The translations under genes were made by a program, and so were the position numbers. The notes below the pieces were generated by a model, which did not search any database, was not told where the DNA came from, and worked only from the letters and a program-made list of their open reading frames with translations. 42,853 nucleotides of DNA, from positions 1 through 42,853 of the forward strand of contig JAITII010000120.1 of assembly GCA_031279515.1 (NCBI GenBank), read 5' to 3'. Below are positions 27,368 to 36,972 of the stretch, piece after piece. Every line of letters begins with the position of its first letter. The stretch's first letter is position 1. The stretch is from Deltaproteobacteria bacterium (GTDB lineage: Bacteria > Desulfobacterota > Desulfarculia > Adiutricales > Adiutricaceae).

Positions 27368-29401
27368 TCACATCTGCTGGCGGACAATATCCACCAAGGT
27401 CTGGGCCTTTAAGTCTTCGGTGCGGAAGTATTCCGCACCCAGGGCTTCGGCCAGGCGCACAGCCAGCCCGAAGTTCATGACCCCAGGCTCTTCGGTATCC
27501 ACCACAGCGTATTTCACCCTGTCATCTGTGGACATTGCCCTAGCTAACTTTAAGGCCTCCTCAAAGGGAGCCAGGCCCTTACTTTCCCCTTCTAGGGAAA
27601 CGTTTCCCCTGCCGTCAGTTATTAAAATGACTATGGGCCTGGCCAGGGGATTTTTAATAAGTGCATTGCGCACTTCCCTGTGGGTGGTGGAAAGACCGGC
27701 TGATAGGGGCGTCCTTCCCCCTACGGGCATCTCGGCTAAGAGTTTTCCCGCCATATCCACGGAGGTAGTAAGGGGCAGATTTACCGTAGCCCCTTGGCGC
27801 CTGAAGCTAATTAAGGCCACCTGATCCCTCTTCTGATAGGCATCTAAAAGTAGGGACATAATGGCCCCTTTGGAGGCGGTCATGCGGCCCCTGGCGCCCA
27901 TGGAACCCGAGGCGTCCACCATGAAAAAGAGATGGTTCCCCATCTTCTTTTCCCTGATGCGCTCGCGAATATCGCTCATCTCCAAGGTGATGGCCAAATC
28001 CCGCCTCTCTCGGGAAATCTGATAAGGGGCAGCAGCGCGCAAGGTGGCATCCAGGGCAATGTCACCTTGACCCAAATTGGGGCCGCTTTTCACATAGCGC
28101 CCTTGTTTCTGGGAGGCCCTAGAACGGGACCTTCTCCCCGATCCCCTGCGCCTTAGGCGGTCCTTGGCTGTCTCCATCTTCCGCACCTGGAAGGTGTCGC
28201 CTATGGCAAAGATCTCCTCTTGTGCGTATCCCTCATCTTGGCGATTGTTCTCTGGGGGCTCAGGCGCCGGTGATTCATCCGGCTCTGGGGTGTTATCTGA
28301 GTCAGGAGGTGGTGGGGGCGGAGGATTTTCCTCTTGAGGCTCATTATCTTTCTGGTCCTCGTCTTTCTTCTCCTCGTCTTTGGGATCCTCAGGGTCTTGG
28401 GGCTCTTCCTCTTGGGGCTGAGGAGGTGGCGGTGGGGGAGGAGGGGCCACGTCCCTGCGCCTATGTGCCAAGACCAAGGGAGAGATGCGCAGGACTAGCT
28501 CCTCATCTACGTCAAAAAATCCGCCCAAGGCCGCAACTGCCTTTGCGGCCTCTGCTAAAAAGAGGTCTGCCCTGTGGCCGGCTACGTGGTTTTCGGCGCA
28601 TAATGCGGCGATAAAATTTTTAACCCTACTGGAAATCCTAACTGAGGGCAAGATCCTTTTGGCTTCCTTTAGTTTATAGCGTAAGGCCTCGGTCTGAGGG
28701 GCGTATTTTTCCCTAAAGGCCCCCGGGTCGCTGTCAAATTCTTCCCTCCTTAGCATCAGATCCACCCTGGCCTCGTGGTCTTTTACGCCTTCTACAGTAA
28801 CAGATAAGCCAAAGCGGTCCAAAAACTGGGGCCGCAGGTCCCCTTCCTCCGGGTTCATGGTACCTACTAGGATAAAGCGAGCAGGATGTCCCATGGAGAT
28901 CCCCTCGCGCTCTAGGATATTCCAACCAGAAGAAGCGGCATCTAAGATGACGTCCACCAGGTGGTCGTCTAAAAGGTTCACCTCGTCAATATATAAGATC
29001 CCCCTGTGGGCTGCAGCCAAAAGCCCTGGGGCATTGCGTCTTTCCCCTGTGGAAAGTGCCACCTCAAAGTCTAAGCCGCCTGTTACCCTATCTTCAGTGG
29101 CATTTAAAGGTAGTGTCAGAAAGGGACGATTGCGCAGAACCGGAGCCACATCTTCATGGGACTTACAATAGTCGCATTCTTCCAAAGGGTAATCGGGATC
29201 GCAGGTATAGGGGCACCCTGGTCTTACTTTGATCTGGGGGAGGATCTCAATTAAGCCCCTGGCCGCCGTACTTTTAGCTGTGCCCTTCTCGCCCCTTATT
29301 AGGACCCCTCCTGAGGCCGGATTTACAGCAGTAATAAGTAAGGCTTCTTTTAAATCGTCCTGGCCGCTAATAGCTACAAAGGGATAAAGAGGTTTAGCCA
29401 T
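27368..29401 (-). CDS. ChlD/BchD-type chelatase subunit (AAA+ plus VWA)
   Basis: D-type partner of the chelatase motor, 677 residues. Residues 1-310 are an AAA+ domain with an intact Walker A GEKGTAKS (37-44) and Walker [13 protein letters not shown], so it may hydrolyse ATP itself, unlike classic BchD proteins with degraded sites. Four cysteines follow Walker A (C63, C67, C76, C79; CPYT and CDYC pairs), a probable metal site or redox switch. Residues about 315-400 are a proline-rich and acidic linker typical of ChlD. The C-terminal third is a von Willebrand A domain with the MIDAS motif DASGSMG at about 495-501 and threonine and aspartate later (GGRTPLS, LITDGRGN). In effect it is a fused ChlI-ChlD. 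Its ATG overlaps the stop of CobN-like 1 (TAATG), so the two are translationally coupled and very likely one enzyme. Confidence 0.92.
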   Translation of the reverse strand: MAKPLYPFVAISGQDDLKEALLITAVNPASGGVLIRGEKGTAKSTAARGLIEILPQIKVRPGCPYTCDPDYPLEECDYCKSHEDVAPVLRNRPFLTLPLNATEDRVTGGLDFEVALSTGERRNAPGLLAAAHRGILYIDEVNLLDDHLVDVILDAASSGWNILEREGISMGHPARFILVGTMNPEEGDLRPQFLDRFGLSVTVEGVKDHEARVDLMLRREEFDSDPGAFREKYAPQTEALRYKLKEAKRILPSVRISSRVKNFIAALCAENHVAGHRADLFLAEAAKAVAALGGFFDVDEELVLRISPLVLAHRRRDVAPPPPPPPPQPQEEEPQDPEDPKDEEKKDEDQKDNEPQEENPPPPPPPDSDNTPEPDESPAPEPPENNRQDEGYAQEEIFAIGDTFQVRKMETAKDRLRRRGSGRRSRSRASQKQGRYVKSGPNLGQGDIALDATLRAAAPYQISRERRDLAITLEMSDIRERIREKKMGNHLFFMVDASGSMGARGRMTASKGAIMSLLLDAYQKRDQVALISFRRQGATVNLPLTTSVDMAGKLLAEMPVGGRTPLSAGLSTTHREVRNALIKNPLARPIVILITDGRGNVSLEGESKGLAPFEEALKLARAMSTDDRVKYAVVDTEEPGVMNFGLAVRLAEALGAEYFRTEDLKAQTLVDIVRQQM

Positions 29402-32400
29402 TAGACTGCCATATCCCTTTCAGGCTGGTCATTGTACTCTTCCAAGCGACCTTCTATCTCCAGGTACTCATCCTGGAGCCTTTGCCTCATGGCCTCGTCG
29501 GCATTCCACATGCCCCTGGCTATGGCCTCTAGGAGCCTATCTAGGATATTCTGGCGGGCATAGGGGTTAACCTTTTCCATCCACTCCTTCATAGCCCCGT
29601 CCAAGGCGTAGGTTTGGGCCACTTTCTGGTACATCCAGTCCTCCATCACATCGGCTGTGGCGTCCCAACCGAACATCACGTCCACCATGTGCGAGATATC
29701 CCCTGCCCCTTTATAGCCGTGCCTTTTTAAGCCCTCTAGCCACTTGGGATTTACTAGTCTGGCCCTTAAGATATGCTTGGCCTCTTCATCTGTACCTCTT
29801 ACCTTCACCCTCTTGGGATCTGCGCCGTCGCCCATAAGTGACAAGGGGGCTATGCCCCGAACTGTATGGGCGGCGGCTATGAGGCCCCCGTAATAATTGT
29901 AATAGTCCGTACAGGACATCATGTCGTATTCCCTCGAATCTTCATTTTTAACCGTTACTTCCATCCGCGCCAGGTTTCTTCTAAAATTACCCTGGCGCGC
30001 AAGGCCGTAGGAATCTCTGCCATAGGCGTGGCCGGAAAAATGGATGTAGATCTCACCTAAGTCCTCCTTTTTCTCCCACTTCTTAGATTCCACAAGTTCG
30101 GCCACCCCGGCCCCGTAGGTGCCAGGTGGGCAGCCAAATACCCTAAAGGTGGCCTCTCTCCAGGCATCCTCTTGGCCATAGCCCTGGGCCTTATAGTACT
30201 CCAAGTCCTCATAGACATGGGCCCTTAGAAAGTTGGACTCATAGGGCTCATTTAACCTGGCAGCCATGTCCACTGCCGTGTCTAGGGTCTCCACTATGTT
30301 GGGAAAGCTATCCCTAAAAAACCCCGAGATCCTTGGGGTCACATCTATCCTGGGCCGACCTAGTTCCTTTAAAGGTATTACCTCAAGGCCAGCTACATAT
30401 CCCCCTTCCAACCAGACGGGTTTTAGCCCTAAAAGATAGTAGATCTCAGCTATGTCATCGCCCCTGGTGCGCATGGTGGTGGTGCCGTAGACCAAGATCC
30501 CCACGTTTTCCGGATACTTACCCGTCTCTTTGAGGGCCCTTTCCAAAAGGGCATCTCCTAAAGCTACTCCCACTTTCCAGGCTGCAGTACTGGGGATCTT
30601 ATAGGGGTCCACACTATAAAAATTGCGCCCAGTTGGCAAAATTTCCGCCTGCCCCCGGGTGGGTGCCCCGGAGGGCCCGGGTGCTACAAAGCCGCCTTCC
30701 AAGGCATTATTAGTGGAGGAAATCTCTAGCTTACATTGTCGGATATTGGGTACCAAGAATTTACAGATGTACTCCAAAGAGCGGATTAACCTAGGGTCAT
30801 TTCTTCCCTTCTTGTCATGCAAAAATCCGTCTAAAAGTGGGGCTATGCTATTGGGATTAAAATTCTCTTCCAAAAGGGCTTCGGTTATCTTCAAAGAAAG
30901 TGCGTGGTTCTCTTTGATAATCTCTGCCCCTGTTTTGCCCCCCCACTGGGCCATAGGTTTACCGCTGTTGGCTAATAACTCGTCATAGTCATATCCTGAG
31001 GCAGAAAGGAGGCTTTCTCGCAAGGAAGGGGCCCCGGGGCCTTCTATGCGGGTAAGCTGCACTAAAAATTCTACTAGCCGGTTAGCTTCCGGCGCCTCAC
31101 CTAAGACGTGGAGCCCGTCACCAATCATAGTGTCGGAGATCTCATGCAAATAGGAGTGGAGCTTTTCCAAAAAGCCCTCGAAATCAGCCTCCATCTCCTT
31201 GGAATCCATTTTCAAATCCTTATCTAGATCGGCTGCTAGGGCTGCTTCTATGATTAAGCCCTTTAAGACCGGAACCTTTTGGGGGTCTTCCAACTCAGCT
31301 AACCTTAATTCCGCAACCAAAGCGTCCGTCTTAGCGATCTCGTCATAGAGGTCGCTATTGGTGTAGGCTGGGGTTAGGTGATCTACGATACAGGCGTAAG
31401 AGCGCCTCTTGGCCTGGGTACCCTCACCCGGGTCATTGATGATATAGGGATAGATATTGGGCAGATCCATGATGGCTAAGTCTGGATGACATTCTTCTGA
31501 TAAGCCTAGGGCCTTTCCAGGGAGCCATTCCAAAGAGCCGTGCTTGCCAACGTGGATAAAGGCCTGTGCCTTCCACACGTCCCTAAGCCACCTATACTGA
31601 GCGTGATAGTGGTGGGGCGGGGGGATATAAAAGTCGTGATAGAGCTCTTCTATCTTCTCTAAAAGCCCCCTGGGCGGCTGGATAGAGATAAAGATATTTC
31701 CTGTTGCAAGCCCTGCAAAGAGCATCTCCCCACCATAGGTAAAGAGCTCTCCCGGCAAGGGTCCCCAATCCTTTAACATCTTTAATCTTACCTTTTCCGG
31801 AAGCTCTTCGTGCCAAGGCAGGTATAAGCTCTTATCCGCCCTAGCAGTGGCCCTTTTGGACATCTGGTCCGGGGTAAGCCACCTCTTATCACAAGTCATC
31901 TTGGAGAGCATCTCTTTTGCCAGCTCATCTTCGCCTGGATAGGTATGTTCCACCTTATAGCCCCTGGCTTTTAAGTCTTCCAAGATATTTACTACGCTTC
32001 TAAAGCTATCTAAGCCAGCCGCACAACCTATGCGGTCATTTCTAGGGGGATAGTGGTGGAAGATAATAGCTACCCTTCTATCTTGGTTGGGGGTCTTGGC
32101 AAGACGCGCCCAATTTACCGCCATGGAGGCAAGCTTAGCTGTCCTTTCCAAATCTGGCTCGTAGGAGACCATGAGGGATTTGGTCAAGGGGTCTATCTTT
32201 TCCTGCTCCCTAAAGGCAAAGGGCACGGCTATGAGGTTCCCGTCAAACTCCGGCTGGGCAGCTGACATGGAGACCTCCATAGTGGAAAGTCCCTGCATGG
32301 AACCTTCCCACACAGCTCTAGGGGTATAGCTAACTGTTGCCTGGAGGACTGGGACATTTAGTTCTGAGAAGATCTCATTAGAATCAGGTACCGAGAGGGT

Positions 32401-33264
32401 CATGGAAAAGGACATGCTAGATAGGAGCGCATCTATGCGGCTAGCACCATTTTGGTCCTTAAAGTATTTTTCAGCTACTTTTACTACCCCAGAGTTTCCC
32501 AGGTCCTTGTCTTGGAGGCGCATATGGAAGATGGGTAGGATATTGGCGCCCTTTTTCTCCACAGCGCGGATAAGGGCATCAAAGTGCGCCAAATTGCCGT
32601 TTAAACGGTAGATCTGGTGAAACCAGAGGCCCACAGTGGGCTTATTGGGATCTATCTTTTTGGCCAGATACTCTTCTAAGCTTGGAAATCCCGAAAAATC
32701 CGGGTGGTAGATCCCATCAAAGGGCTGTGATACAGGGGCGGCTACTTTTAGCTTTGCCCCGGTATACTCATTGTAGATAAGGCGCAATAGATTATAGAAA
32801 TTATCACTTCCCCCCTCCAGGAGGTAACTATAGAAAGTCCGGTACTCATCTGAGCCAAATTTATCGGTATACTTCTTGGCCCAATCCACCCCGTCCACGT
32901 CAGTGGAAGAGGGCTGGATATGTACTTTAGGCCTTGGGGAAGAACTGATATCGGAAAAAGCCTTTTCAAACTCCTTGCAAGCTGCAAAAGAGTCGGACCC
33001 TCCGTGGAGGGCAATGATAAGCACATTGGCTTGTAAGGCCTCTTTGATAAATGCCTCTCTGCGGGCCTTGTCAAAGAGCTGAGCCTGGGTCTTGGCAATG
33101 ACCTTAAACTTATGGCCCTCTTCTAAAAACTTAAAAAGGGCCTGGGAAAGGGTAGAGGACTCCATGCCTGTGGCCGAGTAATAGGCAAGGGTGGGAACTA
33201 AAAGTTCCTCTTTGGTATTTTTCAAGGATTGACCGGGACTTTGTTTTTTCTTGGATTGGACCAT
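29401..33264 (-). CDS. CobN-like cobaltochelatase large subunit, paralogue 1
   Basis: Large subunit of an aerobic-type or archaeal-type cobalt chelatase, inserting cobalt into a corrin or precursor ring. Blocks: IQPPRGLLEKIEELYHDFYI, PPPHHYHAQYRWL, HVGKHGSLEWLPGKALGLS near residue 570 (H-x-G-x-H-G-x-L-E-W-L-P-G-K), KRRSYACIVDH, PRIDVTPRISGFFRDSFPN, and a C-terminal DVMFGWDATADVMEDWMYQ. The start is uncertain: a TTG at 33276 also opens the frame, but the ATG at 33264 is preferred; neither has a strong ribosome site. It couples to the ChlD-like gene, follows the ABC ATPase gene after a spacer with a stable hairpin, and shares about the same length as CobN-like 2 but lacks its cysteine loop. Being next to ChlD and ChlI, it is the better candidate for the true B12 cobaltochelatase; ChlID in place of CobST is a known arrangement. 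Confidence 0.9.
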   Translation of the reverse strand: MVQSKKKQSPGQSLKNTKEELLVPTLAYYSATGMESSTLSQALFKFLEEGHKFKVIAKTQAQLFDKARREAFIKEALQANVLIIALHGGSDSFAACKEFEKAFSDISSSPRPKVHIQPSSTDVDGVDWAKKYTDKFGSDEYRTFYSYLLEGGSDNFYNLLRLIYNEYTGAKLKVAAPVSQPFDGIYHPDFSGFPSLEEYLAKKIDPNKPTVGLWFHQIYRLNGNLAHFDALIRAVEKKGANILPIFHMRLQDKDLGNSGVVKVAEKYFKDQNGASRIDALLSSMSFSMTLSVPDSNEIFSELNVPVLQATVSYTPRAVWEGSMQGLSTMEVSMSAAQPEFDGNLIAVPFAFREQEKIDPLTKSLMVSYEPDLERTAKLASMAVNWARLAKTPNQDRRVAIIFHHYPPRNDRIGCAAGLDSFRSVVNILEDLKARGYKVEHTYPGEDELAKEMLSKMTCDKRWLTPDQMSKRATARADKSLYLPWHEELPEKVRLKMLKDWGPLPGELFTYGGEMLFAGLATGNIFISIQPPRGLLEKIEELYHDFYIPPPHHYHAQYRWLRDVWKAQAFIHVGKHGSLEWLPGKALGLSEECHPDLAIMDLPNIYPYIINDPGEGTQAKRRSYACIVDHLTPAYTNSDLYDEIAKTDALVAELRLAELEDPQKVPVLKGLIIEAALAADLDKDLKMDSKEMEADFEGFLEKLHSYLHEISDTMIGDGLHVLGEAPEANRLVEFLVQLTRIEGPGAPSLRESLLSASGYDYDELLANSGKPMAQWGGKTGAEIIKENHALSLKITEALLEENFNPNSIAPLLDGFLHDKKGRNDPRLIRSLEYICKFLVPNIRQCKLEISSTNNALEGGFVAPGPSGAPTRGQAEILPTGRNFYSVDPYKIPSTAAWKVGVALGDALLERALKETGKYPENVGILVYGTTTMRTRGDDIAEIYYLLGLKPVWLEGGYVAGLEVIPLKELGRPRIDVTPRISGFFRDSFPNIVETLDTAVDMAARLNEPYESNFLRAHVYEDLEYYKAQGYGQEDAWREATFRVFGCPPGTYGAGVAELVESKKWEKKEDLGEIYIHFSGHAYGRDSYGLARQGNFRRNLARMEVTVKNEDSREYDMMSCTDYYNYYGGLIAAAHTVRGIAPLSLMGDGADPKRVKVRGTDEEAKHILRARLVNPKWLEGLKRHGYKGAGDISHMVDVMFGWDATADVMEDWMYQKVAQTYALDGAMKEWMEKVNPYARQNILDRLLEAIARGMWNADEAMRQRLQDEYLEIEGRLEEYNDQPERDMAV

Positions 33265-33392
33265 AATGGACACCAATGGAGGGTGCTCTCTACATGATAA
33301 AAGGCGCCTGGCGTTAAATTAAATACCTGGCTAATCTGGAAGTTAAATGCTCTTGAAGTAGGGGGCTAGAAAGGCTCTTGTTAAAGAGCCCC

Positions 33393-33430
33393 CCTCCGGG
33401 GCAAAGGGGATATTCCCTTTGCCCCAGAGG
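33393..33430. repeat. stable intercistronic hairpin between the ABC ATPase and CobN-like 1 genes
   Basis: Arms GGGGCAAAGGG (33398-33408) and CCCTTTGCCCC (33415-33425), 11 perfect pairs with a GATATT loop, extended past one mismatch by CCTC/GAGG. No T-run follows in either direction, so it is more likely an mRNA-stability or pausing element that sets different expression of the transporter and the chelatase than a terminator. Confidence 0.6.
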
Positions 33431-33461
33431 CTTTTGAAATATAGGGCTATGGCCCCAGGCC

Positions 33462-34649
33462 TTAGCTAGCTAGGGCCTCAGGTTGTTTATCTAAACTTAC
33501 ATGCTCTTCTAGGGCCTGGGTGAGGGGACCTATGTCGCCTCCTTCTCCCAGGGAGATGATCTTAAAGCCTTTATCATTGGCCTTCTTTAAAAGCCGTACC
33601 GAAAGCGCTTCCCAGGGTCCTTGCTCATTTTTCTTAGTGCCGTCCACCACAAAGGCGGACCCTTCCATCTCTAAGGTGGCCTTTTCCAAGACGGGCTCGG
33701 GGTCAGTGCCGTCCTCGTAGAAAATGACCTTGGCCCCTAGGGCCCCGGCTACGTAAGCGTCTAAGTCAGAGCGCTCTAAGATCCCAGTGGCAAGATCGTA
33801 TCCCTTTTTGGAGAGATACCTATAGGCCTGGGCGCCTCTATCCTGGCCACAAACCACAAAGGCCTTACCAGCCAGACCGTCGCCCCTGATTTCAATGCCT
33901 CCCAGGTGGGCGGAAAAACCGGCCTGGTCAAAGTCATAGAGATCGGCTACTGCCTTGGCAGTTAAAACCTTTTCCGGCCTTCCCACATCCCTTAGGGTGC
34001 CGCCCTTTAAAGTCAAAACCAGATCCGAGACCTTACTGGCCACGTCTACGTCGTGGATAGCAGCCAGGACCGTAAGGTCCCTGGTGCGGCACAGACCGCG
34101 GAGGATTCCCATTACCTCCACCCTGTGCTTTAGATCTAAATGTGCCGTGGGCTCGTCTAAGAGTAAGAGCCTGGGCTCCTGGGCCAGGGCCCTGGCCAGA
34201 ACCACCTTCTGGCGCTCACCATCGGAGAGCTGGTCTATGAATCTGTCAGCTAGACCCTCTGCGCGTACGGCTAGTAAGGAATCGGTCACCACCTCCTGGT
34301 CTGCAGGGGAGAGAAAACCCATGAAACCGGTATGGGGGTGACGGCCTAAGGACACGAACTCTAAAACCGAAAGTAAGGGAGGCGCTGCCTTGTCCGTCAT
34401 GACCACGGAAAGGATCTTGGCAAGTTCAGAGGTCTTGATACTGGTATTTACCCTGCCATCTATATAGACAGTCCCAGCTAAGCCCGGGATATGCTTGGAG
34501 ATGGTGCGCAAGAGGGTAGTCTTGCCTACTCCGTTGGGGCCCAGCATGCTGATAAAAGATCCCCTTTCAGCTGTAAAGGAGATGTTGGTCAAGACCGGCT
34601 TTTTGTAGCCCACTGAAACCTTGTCGCAGGCCAATATGATATTACTCAT
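33462..34649 (-). CDS. FecE/BtuD-type ABC transporter ATPase with extra C-terminal domain
   Basis: Energy-coupling ATPase of the metal-chelate/corrinoid importer. The first 255 residues are a standard FecE/BtuD subunit: Walker A GPNGVGKT (37-44), signature LSDGERQKV, Walker B LLLLDEPTAHLDL, and H-loop IHD. A further 130 residues (about 265-396) form an added domain with repeated beta-alpha pattern (KAFVVCGQDRGAQAYRYLSKKGYDL, GILERSDLDAYVAGALGAKVIF), ending in a helix. Similar extensions occur in some iron/cobalamin-type ATPases of anaerobes and archaea; its role is unknown, possibly ligand sensing. The ATG at 34649 is chosen because it overlaps the permease stop (ATGA) and follows GAGAGGGG; the longer frame to 34745 would run into the permease gene. 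Confidence 0.88.
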   Translation of the reverse strand: MSNIILACDKVSVGYKKPVLTNISFTAERGSFISMLGPNGVGKTTLLRTISKHIPGLAGTVYIDGRVNTSIKTSELAKILSVVMTDKAAPPLLSVLEFVSLGRHPHTGFMGFLSPADQEVVTDSLLAVRAEGLADRFIDQLSDGERQKVVLARALAQEPRLLLLDEPTAHLDLKHRVEVMGILRGLCRTRDLTVLAAIHDVDVASKVSDLVLTLKGGTLRDVGRPEKVLTAKAVADLYDFDQAGFSAHLGGIEIRGDGLAGKAFVVCGQDRGAQAYRYLSKKGYDLATGILERSDLDAYVAGALGAKVIFYEDGTDPEPVLEKATLEMEGSAFVVDGTKKNEQGPWEALSVRLLKKANDKGFKIISLGEGGDIGPLTQALEEHVSLDKQPEALAS

Positions 34650-35698
34650 AGCTTCACCCCTCTCTTTAGCAAAAGTGCAATGACAATGGGTGCCCCGAAG
34701 AAGGCCGTTATGGCACTTATGGGGAGCTCTACTGGTGATAGCCACATTCGGGCGATAAGATCGCAGAGGCTAGTGACTATGGCCCCCATGAGACAGGCCC
34801 CAGGGACTAGGATCCTATTGTCGGAAGTGGCAAAAGAAAGACGCGCCATATGGGGCACAGCAAGTCCTATAAAAGCCACAGGGCCAGCCATGGCGGTAAC
34901 TAGACCGGCAAGTGAAGATGCCGCCAAGAGGATAAAGAGCCTAAACTTCCTAATGGAGACCCCCATGGAAGCTGCATAATCCTCGCCTAAAAGAAAGGCA
35001 TTTAAGGGCTTGGAAAGTAGGTAGATGGCCAGGACTAAAAGACCTCCCACCACGAACATGATGGAGATCTCTATCCACTTAAAGCCGGAAAAGGAGCCCA
35101 TGCCCCAGAGCACAAAGCCCTTAATCTTTTCCTTTTCAGCTAAGGCCGTAAGGATGGAGGTAACTGAGGAACAGATATATCCCATCATGAGGCCCACTAT
35201 GAGAAGCGTTGCCCCTTGGCGTACCTTGGCGGCAATGGCAACAACTAGGACCATGACCCCATAGGCACCCACCATGCCAGCGATGGTGGTTAAAAACGGA
35301 GTGATATAGGTGAGCTGGAGTCCCAAGGCAGTCAACATCACAAGGGACACGGTGAGTGTGGCTCCGGAAGAGATGCCCAGGATAAAGGGACCCACTATGG
35401 GGTTACGAAAATACACCTGCAAAAGGAGTCCTGAGGCAGCCAAATAGGCGCCTCCCATGATACAGGCCAAGGTCCTGGGAAGGCGGATCTTCCAAACAAT
35501 AAAATGTAAATCGCTCGTCCCTGAAGGGGAAAACAGCACTTCCAGTATTTCCGAGACCTTGTAACTGATGGAACCCACCATGAGATTAACCACGCCCAAG
35601 ATCAAGACAAGAGCGCCCAGGATATAGAATACAGTCATCCTCCTGGACGTGGCTCTTTGGGCTAAAAGCCTATTATGAAGTATAAGATCCGCTTCCAT
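34646..35698 (-). CDS. FecCD/BtuC-family ABC permease
   Basis: Polytopic permease of an iron-siderophore/cobalamin-type ABC importer, about 350 residues with around 10 hydrophobic segments, as in BtuC and FhuB halves. Family blocks: LPRTLACIMGGAYLAASGLLLQ near residue 75, NPIVGPFILGISSGA near residue 95, VGPVAFIGLAVPHMARL-type sequence (GPVAFIGLAVPHMARL near residue 270), and a C-terminal ELPISAITAFFGAPIVIALL. The start is ATG at 35698, one codon after a GTG; GGAG lies about 10 bases upstream. It overlaps the binding-protein gene upstream by about 25 bases and the ATPase gene downstream by 4 bases, so binding protein, permease and ATPase form one translationally coupled importer. Confidence 0.93.
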   Translation of the reverse strand: MEADLILHNRLLAQRATSRRMTVFYILGALVLILGVVNLMVGSISYKVSEILEVLFSPSGTSDLHFIVWKIRLPRTLACIMGGAYLAASGLLLQVYFRNPIVGPFILGISSGATLTVSLVMLTALGLQLTYITPFLTTIAGMVGAYGVMVLVVAIAAKVRQGATLLIVGLMMGYICSSVTSILTALAEKEKIKGFVLWGMGSFSGFKWIEISIMFVVGGLLVLAIYLLSKPLNAFLLGEDYAASMGVSIRKFRLFILLAASSLAGLVTAMAGPVAFIGLAVPHMARLSFATSDNRILVPGACLMGAIVTSLCDLIARMWLSPVELPISAITAFFGAPIVIALLLKRGVKL

Positions 35699-36902
35699 CA
35701 CTCTGTTTCTCCTTCAAGGCTGTACTGGCAGCTGCTTCAGCGTCCGTGTCAGGTAGTTCTACGAAATACTTGAGTTCGTAGCCGGGGTAAGCGTCCGGGT
35801 GCAAAATCGCCGAGATCTCAATTAAGAGCTCGTCTAAATGATCTGCTGACTGGCTATAGTGTGGTAAAGGCGCATAGGCCTTACCCAAAGGAGTGAGTGG
35901 TTTAATGCCAGCTAAAAGTGGGTTTATGCGTAAGAGGCCCTCTTTGGAGTACATGGTGCCTCCTACGGATCGATAAGTAAAATATAGGTCAGCGTCGGAA
36001 CCGCTATACAAAAATCTCTCAATGGATACCTCAATGCAAGAGGTACCGTAGACATCGTCAAAGAGATAATCGCTCTGGGCCAGACCAATGAGCTCGGCCA
36101 CCCAGGCATTACCGGGTTCCACTAAGACGCGCTTTTCATAGATGTCGCCCCACATGGCCTTGGGTTTGGGAAGGCCGTCGGTCTTGGCCCGGATCTCTTC
36201 CAAGGCGGTTTTAACCTTCTGGTAAAAGGCGTGGGCCTTTTCCTCCTCCCCAAAGAAGGGGGCCAAAAACTCCACAAACCTTATCTGTGTACTAAGACAA
36301 GTGGCAACAGGGGTGGAAGTCACAAGGACAGGGATCTCCAAATCGTCCATCATGGGTATGATGGAGGGATCCCAGGTCATCACCATATCTGGATGGGAGG
36401 CCTTGATGAGCTCGTAATCAATGGATCCGGGCTCACCTATGTAGACTATGCGCCCCTCTTCAAAGCCTTGTTTGACATAGTCCACATACCACTTATCTTC
36501 AGGGGAGGTCAAAGCCACTATGGTATCTTCCTGTCCCAGTACCTTGAGCATAGCCACGTCAAAGGTGCTGTACACAGCCACCCTCTCCACCGGTGTCTCT
36601 ATGACCATGGTGGGTTCGAAACCTTCAGGGTGGGGCTGACCCCTGGGGACCAAAGCCAGGGTGCGCCCTGCCCCGTCGTGGACTTCTAAGTAGCCGTCTC
36701 TCCGGATGATGGAGTACTCACCCAGATTCAAAAACCTTGCCCCTGCTGTATTTCCAGTGATTTCGGGATTCACAGTATCGTCGGTAATAGGAATCCTGTC
36801 TGCCGCAGCGCTCTGATCTTCCGAAGAACATCCCGAAAGCATGGCCAAGGCCAAAATGGGCATCAAGCTAAAAAAACTAAAAATTCTAAATATGACTATC
36901 AT
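35673..36902 (-). CDS. ABC-type substrate-binding lipoprotein of the corrinoid/metal importer
   Basis: Receptor paired with the permease and ATPase directly downstream. The signal peptide ends in LSGC with lipidation at C25. The rest has the helical-backbone two-lobe pattern (PVERVAVYSTFDVAMLKVLG, IDYELIKASHPDMVMTWDPS, MWGDIYEKRVLVEPGNAWVAELIG, C-terminal ISAILHPDAYPGYEL). It is a diverged paralogue of the 9196 and 19101 proteins: they share the DL-type ISxILHPxxYP C-terminus. At 409 residues it is 40 longer than they are, through a linker after the lipid anchor and a longer C-terminal tail. An AGAGGG ribosome site precedes the ATG. As the only binding protein adjacent to a permease here, it is the likely main receptor; the ligand, cobalamin, a corrinoid precursor or cobalt chelate, is inferred from the riboswitch. 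Confidence 0.88.
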   Translation of the reverse strand: MIVIFRIFSFFSLMPILALAMLSGCSSEDQSAAADRIPITDDTVNPEITGNTAGARFLNLGEYSIIRRDGYLEVHDGAGRTLALVPRGQPHPEGFEPTMVIETPVERVAVYSTFDVAMLKVLGQEDTIVALTSPEDKWYVDYVKQGFEEGRIVYIGEPGSIDYELIKASHPDMVMTWDPSIIPMMDDLEIPVLVTSTPVATCLSTQIRFVEFLAPFFGEEEKAHAFYQKVKTALEEIRAKTDGLPKPKAMWGDIYEKRVLVEPGNAWVAELIGLAQSDYLFDDVYGTSCIEVSIERFLYSGSDADLYFTYRSVGGTMYSKEGLLRINPLLAGIKPLTPLGKAYAPLPHYSQSADHLDELLIEISAILHPDAYPGYELKYFVELPDTDAEAAASTALKEKQSDGSGSYTS

Positions 36903-36972
36903 ATGGGCCCTCTGAACCCGAGGACTCTAAGCTATCTTATAGTCCTGGAGTTTTTCTAAAACACATGTGTCA

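Noticed and set aside
27419..33082. Many plus-strand open frames across the chelatase genes
   Set aside because: All are antisense shadows of the GC-richer minus-strand genes, with no ribosome sites or family features.
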